Translations under genes and position numbers: made by a program | Part shown: in pieces, positions 9,264-20,902 of the stretch | How the letters are laid out: the number at the start of each line of letters is the position of its first letter | Numbering within the stretch: the stretch's first letter is position 1 | NCBI RefSeq assembly: GCF_001758465.1 | Contig: NZ_MJIC01000010.1 | Coordinates: 905,037 to 969,036, forward strand | Direction of reading: 5' to 3' | From: Marisediminitalea lipolytica | Lineage (GTDB): Bacteria; Pseudomonadota; Gammaproteobacteria; Enterobacterales; Alteromonadaceae | DNA length: 64,000 nucleotides | Notes under the pieces: model-generated | Database searches by the model: none | Told to the model about the DNA's origin: nothing | What the model saw: only the letters and a program-made list of their open reading frames with translations

Positions 9264-10343
9264 CTAAGCTTGTTCAGATTTGCCGTTAAGATGCTCGGGT
9301 GAAGAAGACCACGCGGTGACAACCGCTTTCACCAACGTTGCCAGAGGGATGGCAAAAAACACCCCCCAAAAGCCCCATAAGCCACCAAAAAACAGCACCG
9401 CAATAATGATATACAAGGGATGCAGACTGACCGCCTCAGAAAATAAAATAGGCACCAGTAAATTACCGTCGAGCGCCTGAATGATCCCATAGGCGATCAT
9501 CAGGTACCAAAACTCCGGCGAAATCCCCCACTGAAACATGGCAACCACCGCTACCGGAATGGTCACTACCGCCGCACCGATATAAGGAATTAGCACCGAG
9601 AGTCCAACCAGTACGCCCAGCAATAGTGAGTAACGTAAATCCATGATGGCAAAGGTGATGCAGGACACTGCGCCGACAATCAGAATTTCTATCACCTTAC
9701 CGCGAATATAGTTGGCAATCTGAACGTTCATTTCATTGCCTACCTGGGCAATTAAACGGCGCTCTTTAGGCAGGATACGGGAGATGCTAGCAGTGAAATA
9801 CAGCTTATCCTTAAGCATAAAAAACACCATCAGCGGCACCAGAATAAAATAGATTAACAGCGCCGCAACACTGGTGATTGAGCCAATTGAGGCAGACAGC
9901 GCTTGCTCACCAAAATCGACCAGGCGTTGATTAGCGCCTTCCATCATTTCGTAAATATGAGAAAACTGAACATACTCAGGGTATTTATCGGGCAAGGTTA
10001 ATAACCAGCCCTGGGCATTTTGCCAGATGGTGGGTAACTCCTGTGCCAGACTGACGCTCTGCTTGGTTACCACCGGCACCAGGCCTACGGTCATAAATAC
10101 CATGATCAGAATAAAACAAATCAACACCAGCGCCACTGCCGGCGAGCGGCCTAAGCCCAAACGGTTAAGCTGTGTCACCGGCCAGTCGAGCAAATAAGCT
10201 ATCACCGCCGCCACGATAACCGGCATCAGCATATCGCCCCACAGCAGTAACAAAGCACTGGTGATTAAAATTAAAATCAACAGCATAGCGGCGTCTGGGT
10301 CAGAAAACTTTCGTTGGTACCAGCGTCCAAAAACACTAAACAT
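9264..10343 (-). CDS. perM: AI-2E family transporter PerM-like
   Basis: The 359-residue inner-membrane protein belongs to the AI-2E exporter/PerM superfamily: hydrophobic segments at about 18-55 and 65-90, a periplasmic-type helical region (about 90-150), then five or so further segments including the conserved stretch LIPYIGAAVVTIPVAVVAMF. Homologues transport autoinducer-2 or ions, and the function of the PerM subgroup is not settled. Adjacent placement to bepA, in the divergent direction, matches Escherichia coli, which supports the PerM label. Confidence 0.88.
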   Translation of the reverse strand: MFSVFGRWYQRKFSDPDAAMLLILILITSALLLLWGDMLMPVIVAAVIAYLLDWPVTQLNRLGLGRSPAVALVLICFILIMVFMTVGLVPVVTKQSVSLAQELPTIWQNAQGWLLTLPDKYPEYVQFSHIYEMMEGANQRLVDFGEQALSASIGSITSVAALLIYFILVPLMVFFMLKDKLYFTASISRILPKERRLIAQVGNEMNVQIANYIRGKVIEILIVGAVSCITFAIMDLRYSLLLGVLVGLSVLIPYIGAAVVTIPVAVVAMFQWGISPEFWYLMIAYGIIQALDGNLLVPILFSEAVSLHPLYIIIAVLFFGGLWGFWGVFFAIPLATLVKAVVTAWSSSPEHLNGKSEQA

Positions 10344-10590
10344 TCATCATTCCTTACGGATTTTTTGCACGACAATCACAAAAAACGTGTTACCGGCACG
10401 CACTGATATGGCGCGTTACTATACCGACAAAGTATTGAATTGTAACGCATAGAACTTGCACCCGGTCTGGCCTTATGGTGTGATCAGACGAGTGTGATTT
10501 TAAGAAACGTGATTATTTTAGCAAATTCATGGAACTGAATGCTGTCAGATTGTCGTATTAATAGCAGTATCAGTCTTTAACAGAGGAAAA

Positions 10591-12060
10591 ATGAGACAAG
10601 TTTTTCGATCCGGTATCCTCGGCTTAACCCTCAGCATCACCACCATGCTGGGGTCGGCATCTGTGTTTGCCCAGGCCGTTGGAAACGATAAAAATGCCCT
10701 GCCGGACATTGGCGTTGTCGCCTCTGAAGTGCTCACGCTGGACAAGGAAATGCTGATTGGCGATGCAATCATGCGGCAAATGCGCGGTCAGGCACCGGTA
10801 ATAGATGATCCGGTGTTAACTGAATACCTGCAGGATTTGGGTAATCGTCTGGTTCTGCAGGCCGACAATACAAAATTTCCCTTTGAGTTTTTTCTGATTA
10901 ACAATTCAGTGATGAACGCCTTTGCTTTTTATGGCGGACACGTAGGCGTGCATTCGGGTATCCTGACGCGCGCCGACACCGAAAGTGAGGTTGCCTCGGT
11001 ACTGGCTCACGAAATCACCCACGTTACCCAGCGTCATCTGGCTCGCCGCGCTTTGTCGCAGCAACGCAGTTCGCCTATTCAAATCGCGTCAATGATTGGC
11101 GGCATCTTGCTGGCTATGGCTAACCCGCAGGCGGGTATTGCAGCAATGCAAACCTCAGCCGCAATGGCCAGTCAGCTTAACATTGACTATACCCGTTCAA
11201 ACGAACAGGAAGCTGACCGCATTGGCATTGATATTCTGTACCGGGCGGGATTTGACCCCACCGCTTCGTCCACCTTTTTTGGCAAAATGGCCCAGGAATA
11301 CCGTAACAGCTCGCGCCCGCCAGAAAGGCTGTTAACTCACCCCTTAACAGAAAAACGGATAGCCGATGCCCGTAATCGTATGGGGCGTTATCCGGAAGTG
11401 CGTTTACCCCCTAGCCTGCCGTTTAATCTGGCTAAAGCCAGGTTACTGGCACGCTACCAGTTTGAGCCTGAATACGCGCTGGAACATTTTAAAGCGGTAG
11501 TAGAAACCAACAGTTTTGCGATAAAAGAAGCCGGGCTGTACGGGTTGGCTATCGCCTATTTTGCTAACGAAGACTATGCTAATGCTCAGCAAATTAACGA
11601 TAAATTGCTGGCCAGCGATCCCAATAATCTATTTTATGTGGATCTGGCCACCGATATCGATATTGCCACTGGCCACGCCGCCGAAGCAGAGCAAATGCTG
11701 CGGGCACAATTAAACCACAAGCCGCGTAACAGTGTGGTGGTTCTGAACCTGGCCAGTGCCCAGATGGCGCAAAAGAAAAACGAAGAGGCCATCGAGCTGA
11801 TTCGGGATTATTTGTTGGTCCATCCGGATGATCAGCTGGCTTATCAATTGCTTTCAGATGCCTACAAAGCGAATAAATCCTTTAAAGGCATGTATCAGAG
11901 TAAGGCCGAACTACTGGCCCTTTACGGCGCTTATCCGAATGCCATAGACGAGCTGCAGCACGCCTACAACTATACCGGTGATGATTATCTCGAAAAGCAG
12001 CGTATCCGGGCGCGGATCCAACAATTTCGTGACGAACAGGAAAAACTAAAGCACTTTTGA
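10591..12060 (+). CDS. bepA: beta-barrel assembly-enhancing protease BepA (M48)
   Basis: BepA is a periplasmic zinc metalloprotease and chaperone that helps assemble LptD and degrades stalled outer-membrane proteins. The 489-residue protein has a signal peptide (cleavage near VFAQA), an M48 domain with HEITH at His140-His144 and the third zinc ligand Glu in NEQEADRIG near 207, then a C-terminal TPR region (about 300-480). The length matches the Escherichia coli enzyme. It is divergent from perM and overlaps the convergent thioredoxin-like gene by 15 bases at the 3' end. Confidence 0.96.
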   Translation: MRQVFRSGILGLTLSITTMLGSASVFAQAVGNDKNALPDIGVVASEVLTLDKEMLIGDAIMRQMRGQAPVIDDPVLTEYLQDLGNRLVLQADNTKFPFEFFLINNSVMNAFAFYGGHVGVHSGILTRADTESEVASVLAHEITHVTQRHLARRALSQQRSSPIQIASMIGGILLAMANPQAGIAAMQTSAAMASQLNIDYTRSNEQEADRIGIDILYRAGFDPTASSTFFGKMAQEYRNSSRPPERLLTHPLTEKRIADARNRMGRYPEVRLPPSLPFNLAKARLLARYQFEPEYALEHFKAVVETNSFAIKEAGLYGLAIAYFANEDYANAQQINDKLLASDPNNLFYVDLATDIDIATGHAAEAEQMLRAQLNHKPRNSVVVLNLASAQMAQKKNEEAIELIRDYLLVHPDDQLAYQLLSDAYKANKSFKGMYQSKAELLALYGAYPNAIDELQHAYNYTGDDYLEKQRIRARIQQFRDEQEKLKHF

Positions 12061-12558
12061 GCGGCTTTCAGCCAACGCGGTGTTTAGCCTTTCCCGGGTG
12101 ACTTCGCCGCGAATGGTTGTCACCACTTCCCCGTCTGGCGCGACAATGTAAGTCGTTGGCAGTACTATCGGCATGTCTACCGGCAGGCTGCTTTTAGCAA
12201 CAGACTGCACAACCGGGAAAGCTATCTGCTGGCGGGAAATCACGCCCAGAAGCTGCTCGTTATCCAGTTCATCAAAGCTAACACCAAGCACCCTCACCTC
12301 GCCACTGGCGTAAAACGCATTGAGTTCGGGAATTTCCCGCAAACAAGGCAAACACCATTCGGCAAAAAAATTGACTACTGTCCACTTATCATCCTGCCAG
12401 TGAAATGGCGCACCTTCTACCGTTTCAACTGACAATGGCTGCATCGTTCTGAATCCAATGCCAGCAGCCAGCGCTAATGCCCCGGCCAACACCATAACAA
12501 CGACACGTAAAGATCCACGTTGCGACGTAATTCGTTTATACTCTGCGACAATTTTCAA
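12046..12558 (-). CDS. TlpA/ResA-like membrane-anchored thioredoxin
   Basis: A thioredoxin-fold protein with active site FFAEWCLPCLREIPEL, anchored by one N-terminal membrane helix (VVVMVLAGALALAAGIG), so the redox domain faces the periplasm. The conserved cis-Pro is in VLPTTYIVAPDGEV. I place the start at TTG 12558 (170 residues) because it gives a short basic N-terminus before the helix and has AGG upstream; the longest frame reaches 12672 and would overlap the divergent arsC-like gene by 40 bases. Role is probably disulfide reduction or cytochrome c maturation support, partner unknown. Confidence 0.8.
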   Translation of the reverse strand: MKIVAEYKRITSQRGSLRVVVMVLAGALALAAGIGFRTMQPLSVETVEGAPFHWQDDKWTVVNFFAEWCLPCLREIPELNAFYASGEVRVLGVSFDELDNEQLLGVISRQQIAFPVVQSVAKSSLPVDMPIVLPTTYIVAPDGEVVTTIRGEVTRERLNTALAESRSKVL

Positions 12559-12632
12559 ATCGTTTAACCTGATAATCTGATGCTCTGGGTAACAATCCCG
12601 CTCATTACAACACAGGAAATAAGTAGAAGACC

Positions 12633-14000
<1,368 letters not shown>

Positions 14001-14028
<28 letters not shown>

Positions 14029-15956
14029 ACACCCGGTTGCCAGTTTTACTGGCACTGGCTTTAGCAATAGCAGGCTGTGGTGGCGGCGCTGACAGCTCGT
14101 CACCCAATTCTGAGTTACCGGTTAACGCAAACCAGCACGCCGAACCGGTAATAGCAGCTGACGGCCTGCAACTTTTTGGTGAACTCAACGCCGAGGTTTT
14201 TTCGGCCTCCGGCTTTGTGGTGTTAAGCGCCGACAACGATCCGCTGGCTACGGTTGAATGGCAGCAGCTCAGTGGCCCGCCGTTACATTTACTGGCCGCC
14301 CATACCCAGGCTATTGGTTTTGATTTGCCAGCCTCTGGCCAGTATGAACTGGCCATTTTAGCCACCACAGCCAGTGGTGCTCAACGCCAGCTTCGTTTTA
14401 CCCTTGAAGCCCTCGCCAGCAGTGATGAAAACCGTGCCGCTATTCGCCTTGATCATATGGCTACGGAACGCGGCAGAGTGTCACTGCGGGTCGACTCAGA
14501 TACCAGTAAAATCATTACCGATATTGTCTGGGAACAGCTTGCTGGACCCACCGTAAACGATATTGAATATCAGGCAGATGTTACCGCCGGCCCTTTGCAC
14601 AGCGCTTTTTTTGCTGCCCCCGAAGTCGATTCGGATGAGGTTATGGTTTTCGCCGCCACACTGACCTTTGATGATGGTGCCACCGCCAGCGATAAAGTGT
14701 ATGTGGGAATAAACGATGCGCCCACGGACCGTCGCGGCATTTTTACTCAGAATGAGCAGTTTGTTACTACCGATATGCAGCCCTACCGGGCGGATTCGCC
14801 CTGGGCTCAGGCGCTGAAACGCTGTGTTTATACTAATCTGTTAACCGACAGTTGTTCCTTTGCGGAGCTACCGCTCATTGGCATGCAAACCCAGCACCCG
14901 GATATCGACACCATATTAGATAAAACCCTGGTTTCCCATCCCTGGATGGGCGATCGGTTTGCCGAGTTTTTGCGCCAGTCGGCCACTGCAGAAGACATGC
15001 TGAATTTACTTCGCGGCGTTACCGCTATTGTGATTTCTTACGATATCAGGCCGTCATTTTACTGGGTACGTACCGGGGCAATTTACCTGGACGCCCGCAA
15101 TTTCTGGCGCACACCGGCAGAGCGGGATACCCTGAATACCGCACCGGATTACCGCAGTAATTTTGGTGACGAACTACAATTTGGCATTTACTGGCGCTAC
15201 GTTAAAAACAATCAGTACTATTATCCGCAACCTGCCCTGGCAGAAAGTCAGCGAAACAGCCGGGATCTGGCGCAGTCAGAAGCTGCGCTCGCCTGGTTGC
15301 TGTATCACGAACTGGCCCACGCCAATGATTTTTTCCCGCCTGCAGCATGGGCCGGTATTGATAGCAACCAGACACCACTAAGCTATTTTCAGCGCAACCC
15401 GGCAAATTCAACCCGACTTGACTCTTTCTATCCTTTACAGTCGGCAGCGCTGGCGGGGTTGGCTCAGGTATCTTTTGGCGGTGCTTCAGCCGCTGTGGAA
15501 CAACGTCAGTTTACCCCCGCCCAGGCGGCCGATGAATTTAGTGCTGACATTGCGCCGGCTTATTATGCTTACTATACCGAGCGGGAAGATTTCGCCACCC
15601 TGTTCGAAAGGTTTATGATGTTATACCGGCTCAACGTTAGTGCTGATGCCGGTGTGATTGGCCAGGATGATAATCCCGATGCCCTGCTCACCTGGGGTCA
15701 ACGAGACCGGATTAATCAGGATAGCCTGCAAGCACGAACAGCTTTTGTAGTGGAGAGGATACTACCGCAGCTCAACGTAGCTCAGTTGCAAAGCCAGCTG
15801 CCCGGCCCACAACCACTGAGGGCCGGTGTATCCTGGTACGATTTTGCTGCTTTAACCGAACAATCCGGGGTTTTACTCAGGCTTAACCGTGCAACGTCAG
15901 AACAATTCAGGCCGCCTTTACAGCAACCACTGGCAGACCATCATTTACGCTATTAA
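14001..15956 (+). CDS. large lipoprotein with PKD-like N-terminus and HExxH metallopeptidase-like domain
   Basis: The 651-residue protein has a lipoprotein signal peptide ending in lipobox AIAGC. After a Ser/Asn-rich linker there are one or two beta-sandwich (PKD/Ig-like) modules, about residues 50-250, recognisable by repeated WQQLSGP and WEQLAGP strands. The C-terminal half contains LLYHELAHANDF with HELAH at about 436-440, a zinc-peptidase signature, and an acidic helix (YTEREDFATLFERF) that could supply the third ligand. I know no named family. It overlaps the upstream gene by 28 bases, indicating translational coupling. Probably an outer-membrane-anchored protease, by inference. Confidence 0.8.
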
Positions 15957-16705
15957 TGACTGGCGTCGGGATCTTCCGCCAGTTCACGTTTAACCAGCGC
16001 CACGGAGATTTTCTTTTGCTCTTGTAAGGAACGCTGATCGAGCCTGTCGAGTAAGGCCATCAGGCTCGGTAAATCGCGCTGACTATGATTAAGCAAATAA
16101 TGAAGTGCCTGGGCCGATAACACCAAACCACGCTGTTGGGCTCTGGCTGTTAAGATTTCACCGCGTTGTTCATCGGTAAGTGAGGCCATGGCGTAGGTCA
16201 GGCCGGCGCTAAGTCGGGAGCGAAGATCCGGTAATTCAACCTCAATGGCGTTTGGATTTGCCTGAGCAGCAATAATAAGTAAGCCAATACGCGTCTCGCT
16301 TACCCGGTTGATTAAATCAAACACCGCCTCTTCCCAGTGGGCATCACCGGTAATGGCATCCAGATTATCCAGACATATCACTGGAAGCTGCTCCAGCGCA
16401 TCAAGCAGTTTAGGCGATAGTCCCAGAACATCGGCAAAGTTTACATAGGCATGGGGAATTTCGCGGGCTGCCAACTGGTGACAGGTTGCATACAATAAGT
16501 GACTCTTACCCCGCCCCGACGGACCAGTTACATTGATCAAAGGAATAGACGCCGCATCTAGCAGCGCTAACGCTGGCTCGCCGCGCCAATCAGGACTGTG
16601 ACCGGCAATACAACTCAGTAAGGTATAGACCTCATCATTAGCGCCCGGAACAAAACTGGCAAAGGTTTCGTCGTCTGGTAGGGTTACAGCCAAAGGAAGT
16701 TGCAT
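15953..16705 (-). CDS. hda: DnaA inactivator Hda
   Basis: Hda with the beta sliding clamp stimulates ATP hydrolysis on DnaA after initiation (RIDA). The 250-residue protein has an N-terminal clamp-binding motif (MQLPLAV) and an AAA+ domain like DnaA domain III with the phosphate loop GPSGRGKSHL and the Walker B-type CLDNLDAI. ATG 16705 is preferred over the upstream GTG at 16711, because GGAG is then nine bases away and the clamp motif sits at the very N-terminus. It follows the DUF2066 gene directly. Its 3' end overlaps the convergent lipoprotein gene by four bases. Confidence 0.95.
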   Translation of the reverse strand: MQLPLAVTLPDDETFASFVPGANDEVYTLLSCIAGHSPDWRGEPALALLDAASIPLINVTGPSGRGKSHLLYATCHQLAAREIPHAYVNFADVLGLSPKLLDALEQLPVICLDNLDAITGDAHWEEAVFDLINRVSETRIGLLIIAAQANPNAIEVELPDLRSRLSAGLTYAMASLTDEQRGEILTARAQQRGLVLSAQALHYLLNHSQRDLPSLMALLDRLDQRSLQEQKKISVALVKRELAEDPDASH

Positions 16706-16707
16706 TG

Positions 16708-18051
16708 TCACTGACTCCAGAAATAATGCATGCCTTCCAACGGCTGACCAAATGCATCGGTCAGCGGCTGTAGCTGTTTATCCAGCGCCAGTACTGAACG
16801 TAAGTCCTGCTCATTGCCAAGCAGATTAAGCTGAAAAGTGCTGACCATTCCCTGTTGCTGAATCAGCATTACATTGTCTGTGACACTTAAATTTTGCAGA
16901 TACGCCTGAACAGCTACTACCGCAGCAAGACTCGACAAATTTCCCACCGAAATCGACACCGACTGCGCAGCATCTCCCTCGCCCGGTAAAATCGCAAAAT
17001 TCTGGCCGAGGTAATTAGCATAATCATTAATAAAGCCGGCAATTAACTGCGCCGGCTCATCACCAATCACCGTTTGATGAGTAACCGTATAGGCACCCTG
17101 CGAAGCCGCTAAATAGAGATAGTCCAGCGAGTAGCGCCCTTTTCTGGCACGTGCCGCAATAGTAGAAAATTCTTCCTGGGTAAACACGGGGCCTGCGTCG
17201 GCTTCTTTTTCCACCCAGCACATTTCGATCGCGTCCATTTCGGCAGGAAGCGGCAGTTCCACTGTGCCAAATTCATTTAAACGCAGTGCTGGCAGATGAA
17301 AAGGCTCCGGGATAAAACGGGAGGAAACGGGACGCTCTGGTCGACGATAAACCACTTCACGGGTGCGGTTTGGGTACAATCTGGCGCCTAATACGTAATC
17401 GACGTTATAGCGCTTAGCCGCATTGACTAATTGTTCCGGAAACATTCCCCATACATCATAACCATTAATGGTCAGGGTATCGTCAATATCCATTAATGGC
17501 AGCGCCAGTGGCACACCGCGACTAACAGTTTGCTGACGCACTGCCTGAGCTAACGCTGAGGTGTTACCATCATCGACAATCCGACGTTCGCCTTCGTCGT
17601 CTTCAACAACCAGCCATAACAACGCATCAGGGCGGCGACTACCCCAGATTGGCATACGTAATCTGACCAGCTCACTTTCAATGAGATCACGGTCAAATTC
17701 TGCCACCAGATACAGCTGCCCTTGCTCTTCGGTAAAGCGATAGGCGCGTAAATACCGATTGGCATTTTGGCGGATCGTATCCACCGCCTGATAATCATTA
17801 ATATCCTGCTGACCGGTAATCCTGACCAGCAGTTGTTCTATTGCCTGACGGGTCCCTTTACTCAGAGTCCGGCTTGCGCGGTTTTCAACCGGCACCTTCC
17901 CCGTTGCCAGCTCAACCGTACTGCTCGCGAAGGCGACAGACAGCACAGAGCATCCCATCAGCAGAGCAAGACCGGCGGTCAGCACCGACATTTTTTTACG
18001 TAGATTTTTGAATTCAGGCACTGGCAAAGACTTTACAAACTCCATGTTCAT
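16708..18051 (-). CDS. DUF2066 domain-containing exported protein
   Basis: The 447-residue protein has an N-terminal hydrophobic export signal (SVLTAGLALLMG to about residue 43, likely cleaved after AFA). The mature part matches the layout of DUF2066 proteins found upstream of hda in marine gammaproteobacteria, which is from memory of that gene order. It carries a RRPDALLWLVVEDDEG segment near residues 138-155. The stop codon abuts hda, so the two are one operon. Function unknown; a periplasmic role is inferred only from the signal. Confidence 0.8.
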   Translation of the reverse strand: MNMEFVKSLPVPEFKNLRKKMSVLTAGLALLMGCSVLSVAFASSTVELATGKVPVENRASRTLSKGTRQAIEQLLVRITGQQDINDYQAVDTIRQNANRYLRAYRFTEEQGQLYLVAEFDRDLIESELVRLRMPIWGSRRPDALLWLVVEDDEGERRIVDDGNTSALAQAVRQQTVSRGVPLALPLMDIDDTLTINGYDVWGMFPEQLVNAAKRYNVDYVLGARLYPNRTREVVYRRPERPVSSRFIPEPFHLPALRLNEFGTVELPLPAEMDAIEMCWVEKEADAGPVFTQEEFSTIAARARKGRYSLDYLYLAASQGAYTVTHQTVIGDEPAQLIAGFINDYANYLGQNFAILPGEGDAAQSVSISVGNLSSLAAVVAVQAYLQNLSVTDNVMLIQQQGMVSTFQLNLLGNEQDLRSVLALDKQLQPLTDAFGQPLEGMHYFWSQ

Positions 18052-18228
18052 CAGCGAAATAGTGCGCGAGCAAAAGACGTTTCATTGTTATCTATTTAAA
18101 CACGTTTTTCACCTTAATTATTGGCTTATCTGTACCCCGATGACGAATAACTGCGCCGACTGACGACTATTTGTACAGGCCTGGTCTTAAACATTGGTGC
18201 AATTTACCGTGTTAAGCCGGGTTACACA

Positions 18229-18257
18229 TTGGACTTACCCCCGGATACTGGTAGAAT
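18229..18257 (+). promoter_or_regulatory. sigma-70 promoter of purM-purN
   Basis: TTGGAC at 18229-18234 and TAGAAT at 18252-18257 are exactly 17 bases apart, a strong match to the consensus. The -10 box ends 38 bases before the purM GTG. I do not see a clear PurR palindrome around it. Confidence 0.7.
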
Positions 18258-18295
18258 CCGCGCATTCAAACCTGTCCATGTAACAAGGCTTACCC

Positions 18296-19333
18296 GTGTC
18301 TGAAAAAAATACGTCATTAAGTTATAAAGATGCCGGTGTCGATATCGACGCTGGAAACCAACTCGTTGAACGCATTAAGTCCGTAACCAAACGTACTCAT
18401 CGCCCCGAAGTTCGTGGTGGTCTGGGCGGTTTTGGCGCATTGTGTTCGCTACCGGAAAAGTACAAAAATCCGTTATTGGTATCTGGCACTGATGGCGTAG
18501 GCACCAAATTACGCCTGGCAATGGATTTTGAGCGCCACGACAGTGTGGGTATCGATCTGGTCGCTATGTGCGTTAACGATTTAATCGTACAAGGCGCCGA
18601 GCCGCTGTTTTTCCTGGATTACTATGCCACTGGCAAATTAAACGTAGATACTGCTGCGGCGGTAGTATCGGGTATCGGTACCGGCTGCGAACAGGCTGGT
18701 TGTGCCCTGATTGGTGGCGAAACTGCTGAAATGCCCGGCATGTACCATGGCGACGATTACGATATCGCGGGCTTCTGCGTAGGTGTAGTGGAAGCTGATG
18801 ACGCTATCGATGGCAGCACCGTAAAAGCCGGTCAAAAACTACTGGCACTGGGTTCTTCTGGCCCGCATTCAAACGGTTACTCGCTGATCCGTAAAATTAT
18901 CGAAGTCAGCGGCGCAGATGTAAATGCCGACCTTAATGGCACACCGGTTATCGACCAGTTACTGGCACCTACCCGCATTTACGTTAAATCTGTTCTTAAA
19001 CTGCTGGAAAGCGTTAAAGTGGCGGCTATTTCACATATCACCGGTGGTGGTTTCTGGGAAAATATCCCGCGCGTATTACCCGCAGATAAAAAAGCCGTGG
19101 TTGATGCAAGCAGCTGGCAATGGCCTACCGTATTTAACTGGTTGCAGGACAACGGTAACGTAGAAACCCACGAAATGTACCGTACTTTCAACTGTGGTGT
19201 TGGTCTGGTACTGGTGGTTGACGAACAGGATGTTGAAGCCGCGTTAAGCATTTTAAACGACGCTGGTGAAAACGCCTGGTTACTGGGCGAAATCGCCGAT
19301 CTGGACGGTGACAACCAGGTTGAGATCAATTAG
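18296..19333 (+). CDS. purM: phosphoribosylformylglycinamidine cyclo-ligase
   Basis: PurM closes the imidazole ring, converting FGAM to AIR with ATP in purine synthesis. The 345-residue length is that of the bacterial enzyme. Signatures include [13 protein letters not shown] at the start, [12 protein letters not shown] near residue 64, and [11 protein letters not shown] near 142. Translation starts at GTG 18296, where the family N-terminus begins. purN follows after four bases, as in Escherichia coli. Confidence 0.98.
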   Translation: MSEKNTSLSYKDAGVDIDAGNQLVERIKSVTKRTHRPEVRGGLGGFGALCSLPEKYKNPLLVSGTDGVGTKLRLAMDFERHDSVGIDLVAMCVNDLIVQGAEPLFFLDYYATGKLNVDTAAAVVSGIGTGCEQAGCALIGGETAEMPGMYHGDDYDIAGFCVGVVEADDAIDGSTVKAGQKLLALGSSGPHSNGYSLIRKIIEVSGADVNADLNGTPVIDQLLAPTRIYVKSVLKLLESVKVAAISHITGGGFWENIPRVLPADKKAVVDASSWQWPTVFNWLQDNGNVETHEMYRTFNCGVGLVLVVDEQDVEAALSILNDAGENAWLLGEIADLDGDNQVEIN

Positions 19334-19337
19334 TAAT

Positions 19338-19985
19338 ATGAGTACACAACCTAACATTTGCGTCATGATATCCGGTAATGGCTCTAATTTACAAGCCATT
19401 ATCGATTGGGTAGAAGCGGGTAAGATTAACGCTAAAATTGCCTGCGTCATCTCAAACCGTCCTGACGCATATGGTCTGGAGCGTGCCCGTGAAGCGGGCA
19501 TAGAGGCAATTTGTCTGGATCACAAAGACTTTGCCGAACGTGAAGCATACGATCAGGAACTGATGGCTACGCTGGATAGCTTTCAACCCGATTGTGTTGT
19601 GCTGGCCGGCTTTATGCGCATACTCACCAGTGAGTTTGTTGAACATTTTAGTGGCCGGCTATTGAACATTCACCCATCTTTGTTGCCTAAGTACAAGGGT
19701 TTAAATACCCATCAGCGCGCACTGGACAACGGTGACGATGAACACGGCCTGAGTGTTCATTTTGTTACGCCTGAACTTGACGGCGGCCCCGTCATCATTC
19801 AATGTAAAGTCCCGGTGTTTGATGATGATGACGCCGACGCTCTGGCCCAAAGGGTTCAGGAGCAAGAACGTAGTATTTACCCGCTAGTGGTTCACTGGTT
19901 TTGCAGTGGCCGGCTTACAATGAACAACAATAAGGCATTATTAGATGGTAAAGTTCTTCCGGACAACGGTTACGCGAACGACTAA
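19338..19985 (+). CDS. purN: phosphoribosylglycinamide formyltransferase
   Basis: PurN transfers a formyl group from 10-formyltetrahydrofolate to GAR. The start is set at ATG 19338 (MSTQPNICVMISGNGSNLQ), four bases after the purM stop; the longer frame runs back into purM. The 215 residues contain the substrate loop SGNGSNLQAI, the catalytic NIHPSLLPKYKG segment with Asn and His, and the conserved Asp region in TPELDGGPVIIQ. The end overlaps the next gene by 41 bases. Confidence 0.97.
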   Translation: MSTQPNICVMISGNGSNLQAIIDWVEAGKINAKIACVISNRPDAYGLERAREAGIEAICLDHKDFAEREAYDQELMATLDSFQPDCVVLAGFMRILTSEFVEHFSGRLLNIHPSLLPKYKGLNTHQRALDNGDDEHGLSVHFVTPELDGGPVIIQCKVPVFDDDDADALAQRVQEQERSIYPLVVHWFCSGRLTMNNNKALLDGKVLPDNGYAND

Positions 19986-20715
19986 ATCTATTGCGCTGAC
20001 ACTTTTGTCAGCGCTTCTTTGTGTGTCAGCCAGAGCCGACACAAACGCAGCACAATCCACTCCCTTACTCACCCCTTTCGAAGCCGTTTATTACGCTTAT
20101 AAGTGGGATGATAACCTTGGCTCGGCGAAAATTTCTCTGGAGCAATTATCAGAAGGACTGTACTCCCTTACCTATCAATCCAAGGTCTCCAAATTTTTCT
20201 TGTCGGATAAGCGCTTTGAGCATTCCATCTTTTTAGTTGAGGATGATCATCTTATTCCGCAGCAATATAACTATTCCCGCACTGGCACTGGTCCGGATAA
20301 AAATCTGAAAGTAGAATTTCCGGCGCAGGATGGCGGTCAGATCCAGATAGAAAATGACGATGAATCCTTTTCCTTGCCCTGGCAGGGCGAACTGGACAAT
20401 CAGTTGTATCGTCTCGATGCGCCGATTCGTCTGGCCCGTGGTGAAAAGGAACTAAGTTACGATTTCATTAATTACCGCGGACAACAACGCAACTATGGCC
20501 TGCAAGTACTGGGCGAAGAGATAGTGGATTTACCCTACGGAAAAATTCAGGCTATTAAAGTCCAGATCGTGCGCAATTCCAAAAGCCGTATGACCCTGGC
20601 CTGGTTCGCTCCTGCGCTTAATTACCAGTTGGTACGCTTACAACAATTTAAAGATGGTGATGAGCAGGGTGATTTACGATTAAAAGCCTACTCAACAACC
20701 AGTTCAGCGCCGTAA
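19945..20715 (+). CDS. DUF3108 periplasmic protein
   Basis: This 256-residue protein has a signal peptide (basic start MVKFFRTTVTR, hydrophobic SIALTLLSALLCVSARA) and a mature beta-rich domain resembling DUF3108, with the motif FEAVYYAYKWDDNLGSA near residue 46 and a C-terminal TLAWFAPALNYQLVRL. The ATG lies inside the last codons of purN, giving an unusually long 41-base overlap that implies coupling. The family often follows purN in marine gammaproteobacteria, which is from memory. Function unknown. Confidence 0.83.
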   Translation: MVKFFRTTVTRTTKSIALTLLSALLCVSARADTNAAQSTPLLTPFEAVYYAYKWDDNLGSAKISLEQLSEGLYSLTYQSKVSKFFLSDKRFEHSIFLVEDDHLIPQQYNYSRTGTGPDKNLKVEFPAQDGGQIQIENDDESFSLPWQGELDNQLYRLDAPIRLARGEKELSYDFINYRGQQRNYGLQVLGEEIVDLPYGKIQAIKVQIVRNSKSRMTLAWFAPALNYQLVRLQQFKDGDEQGDLRLKAYSTTSSAP

Positions 20716-20724
20716 GTGGCTTGA

Positions 20725-20762
20725 TGGCAGGTGCGCTGAGTACCTGCCAGGGCGCATTTTTC
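20725..20762 (+). terminator. probable terminator after the purM-purN-DUF3108 operon
   Basis: TGGCAGGT (20725-20732) pairs with ACCTGCCA (20742-20749), and the stem is followed within a few bases by a short T-run at about 20757-20761. Confidence 0.5.
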
Positions 20763-20829
20763 CCCTCTTAACACGTTTTCCGTCACGAATTTATGACAGC
20801 GCACACGGTAAATGTCACAACACTATCAC

Positions 20830-20881
20830 TTGATTTTTTGCCCCAGCGAAGATAGCTTTAAGACATCTGGTCAGACCTCGG
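20830..20881 (+). promoter_or_regulatory. fadE promoter with probable FadR operator
   Basis: ATCTGGTCAGACCTCGG at 20865-20881 closely resembles the FadR site (consensus CTGGTCYGACCAG core): the left half CTGGTC and the central GAC are exact and the right half is degraded. It lies 22 bases before the fadE start. A possible promoter, TTGATT (20830-20835) and TAGCTT (20853-20858) with a 17-base spacer, would put the operator over the transcription start, the expected place for repression relieved by acyl-CoA. Confidence 0.55.
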
Positions 20882-20902
20882 ACAATAATGTGAGGAAAAC
20901 AA

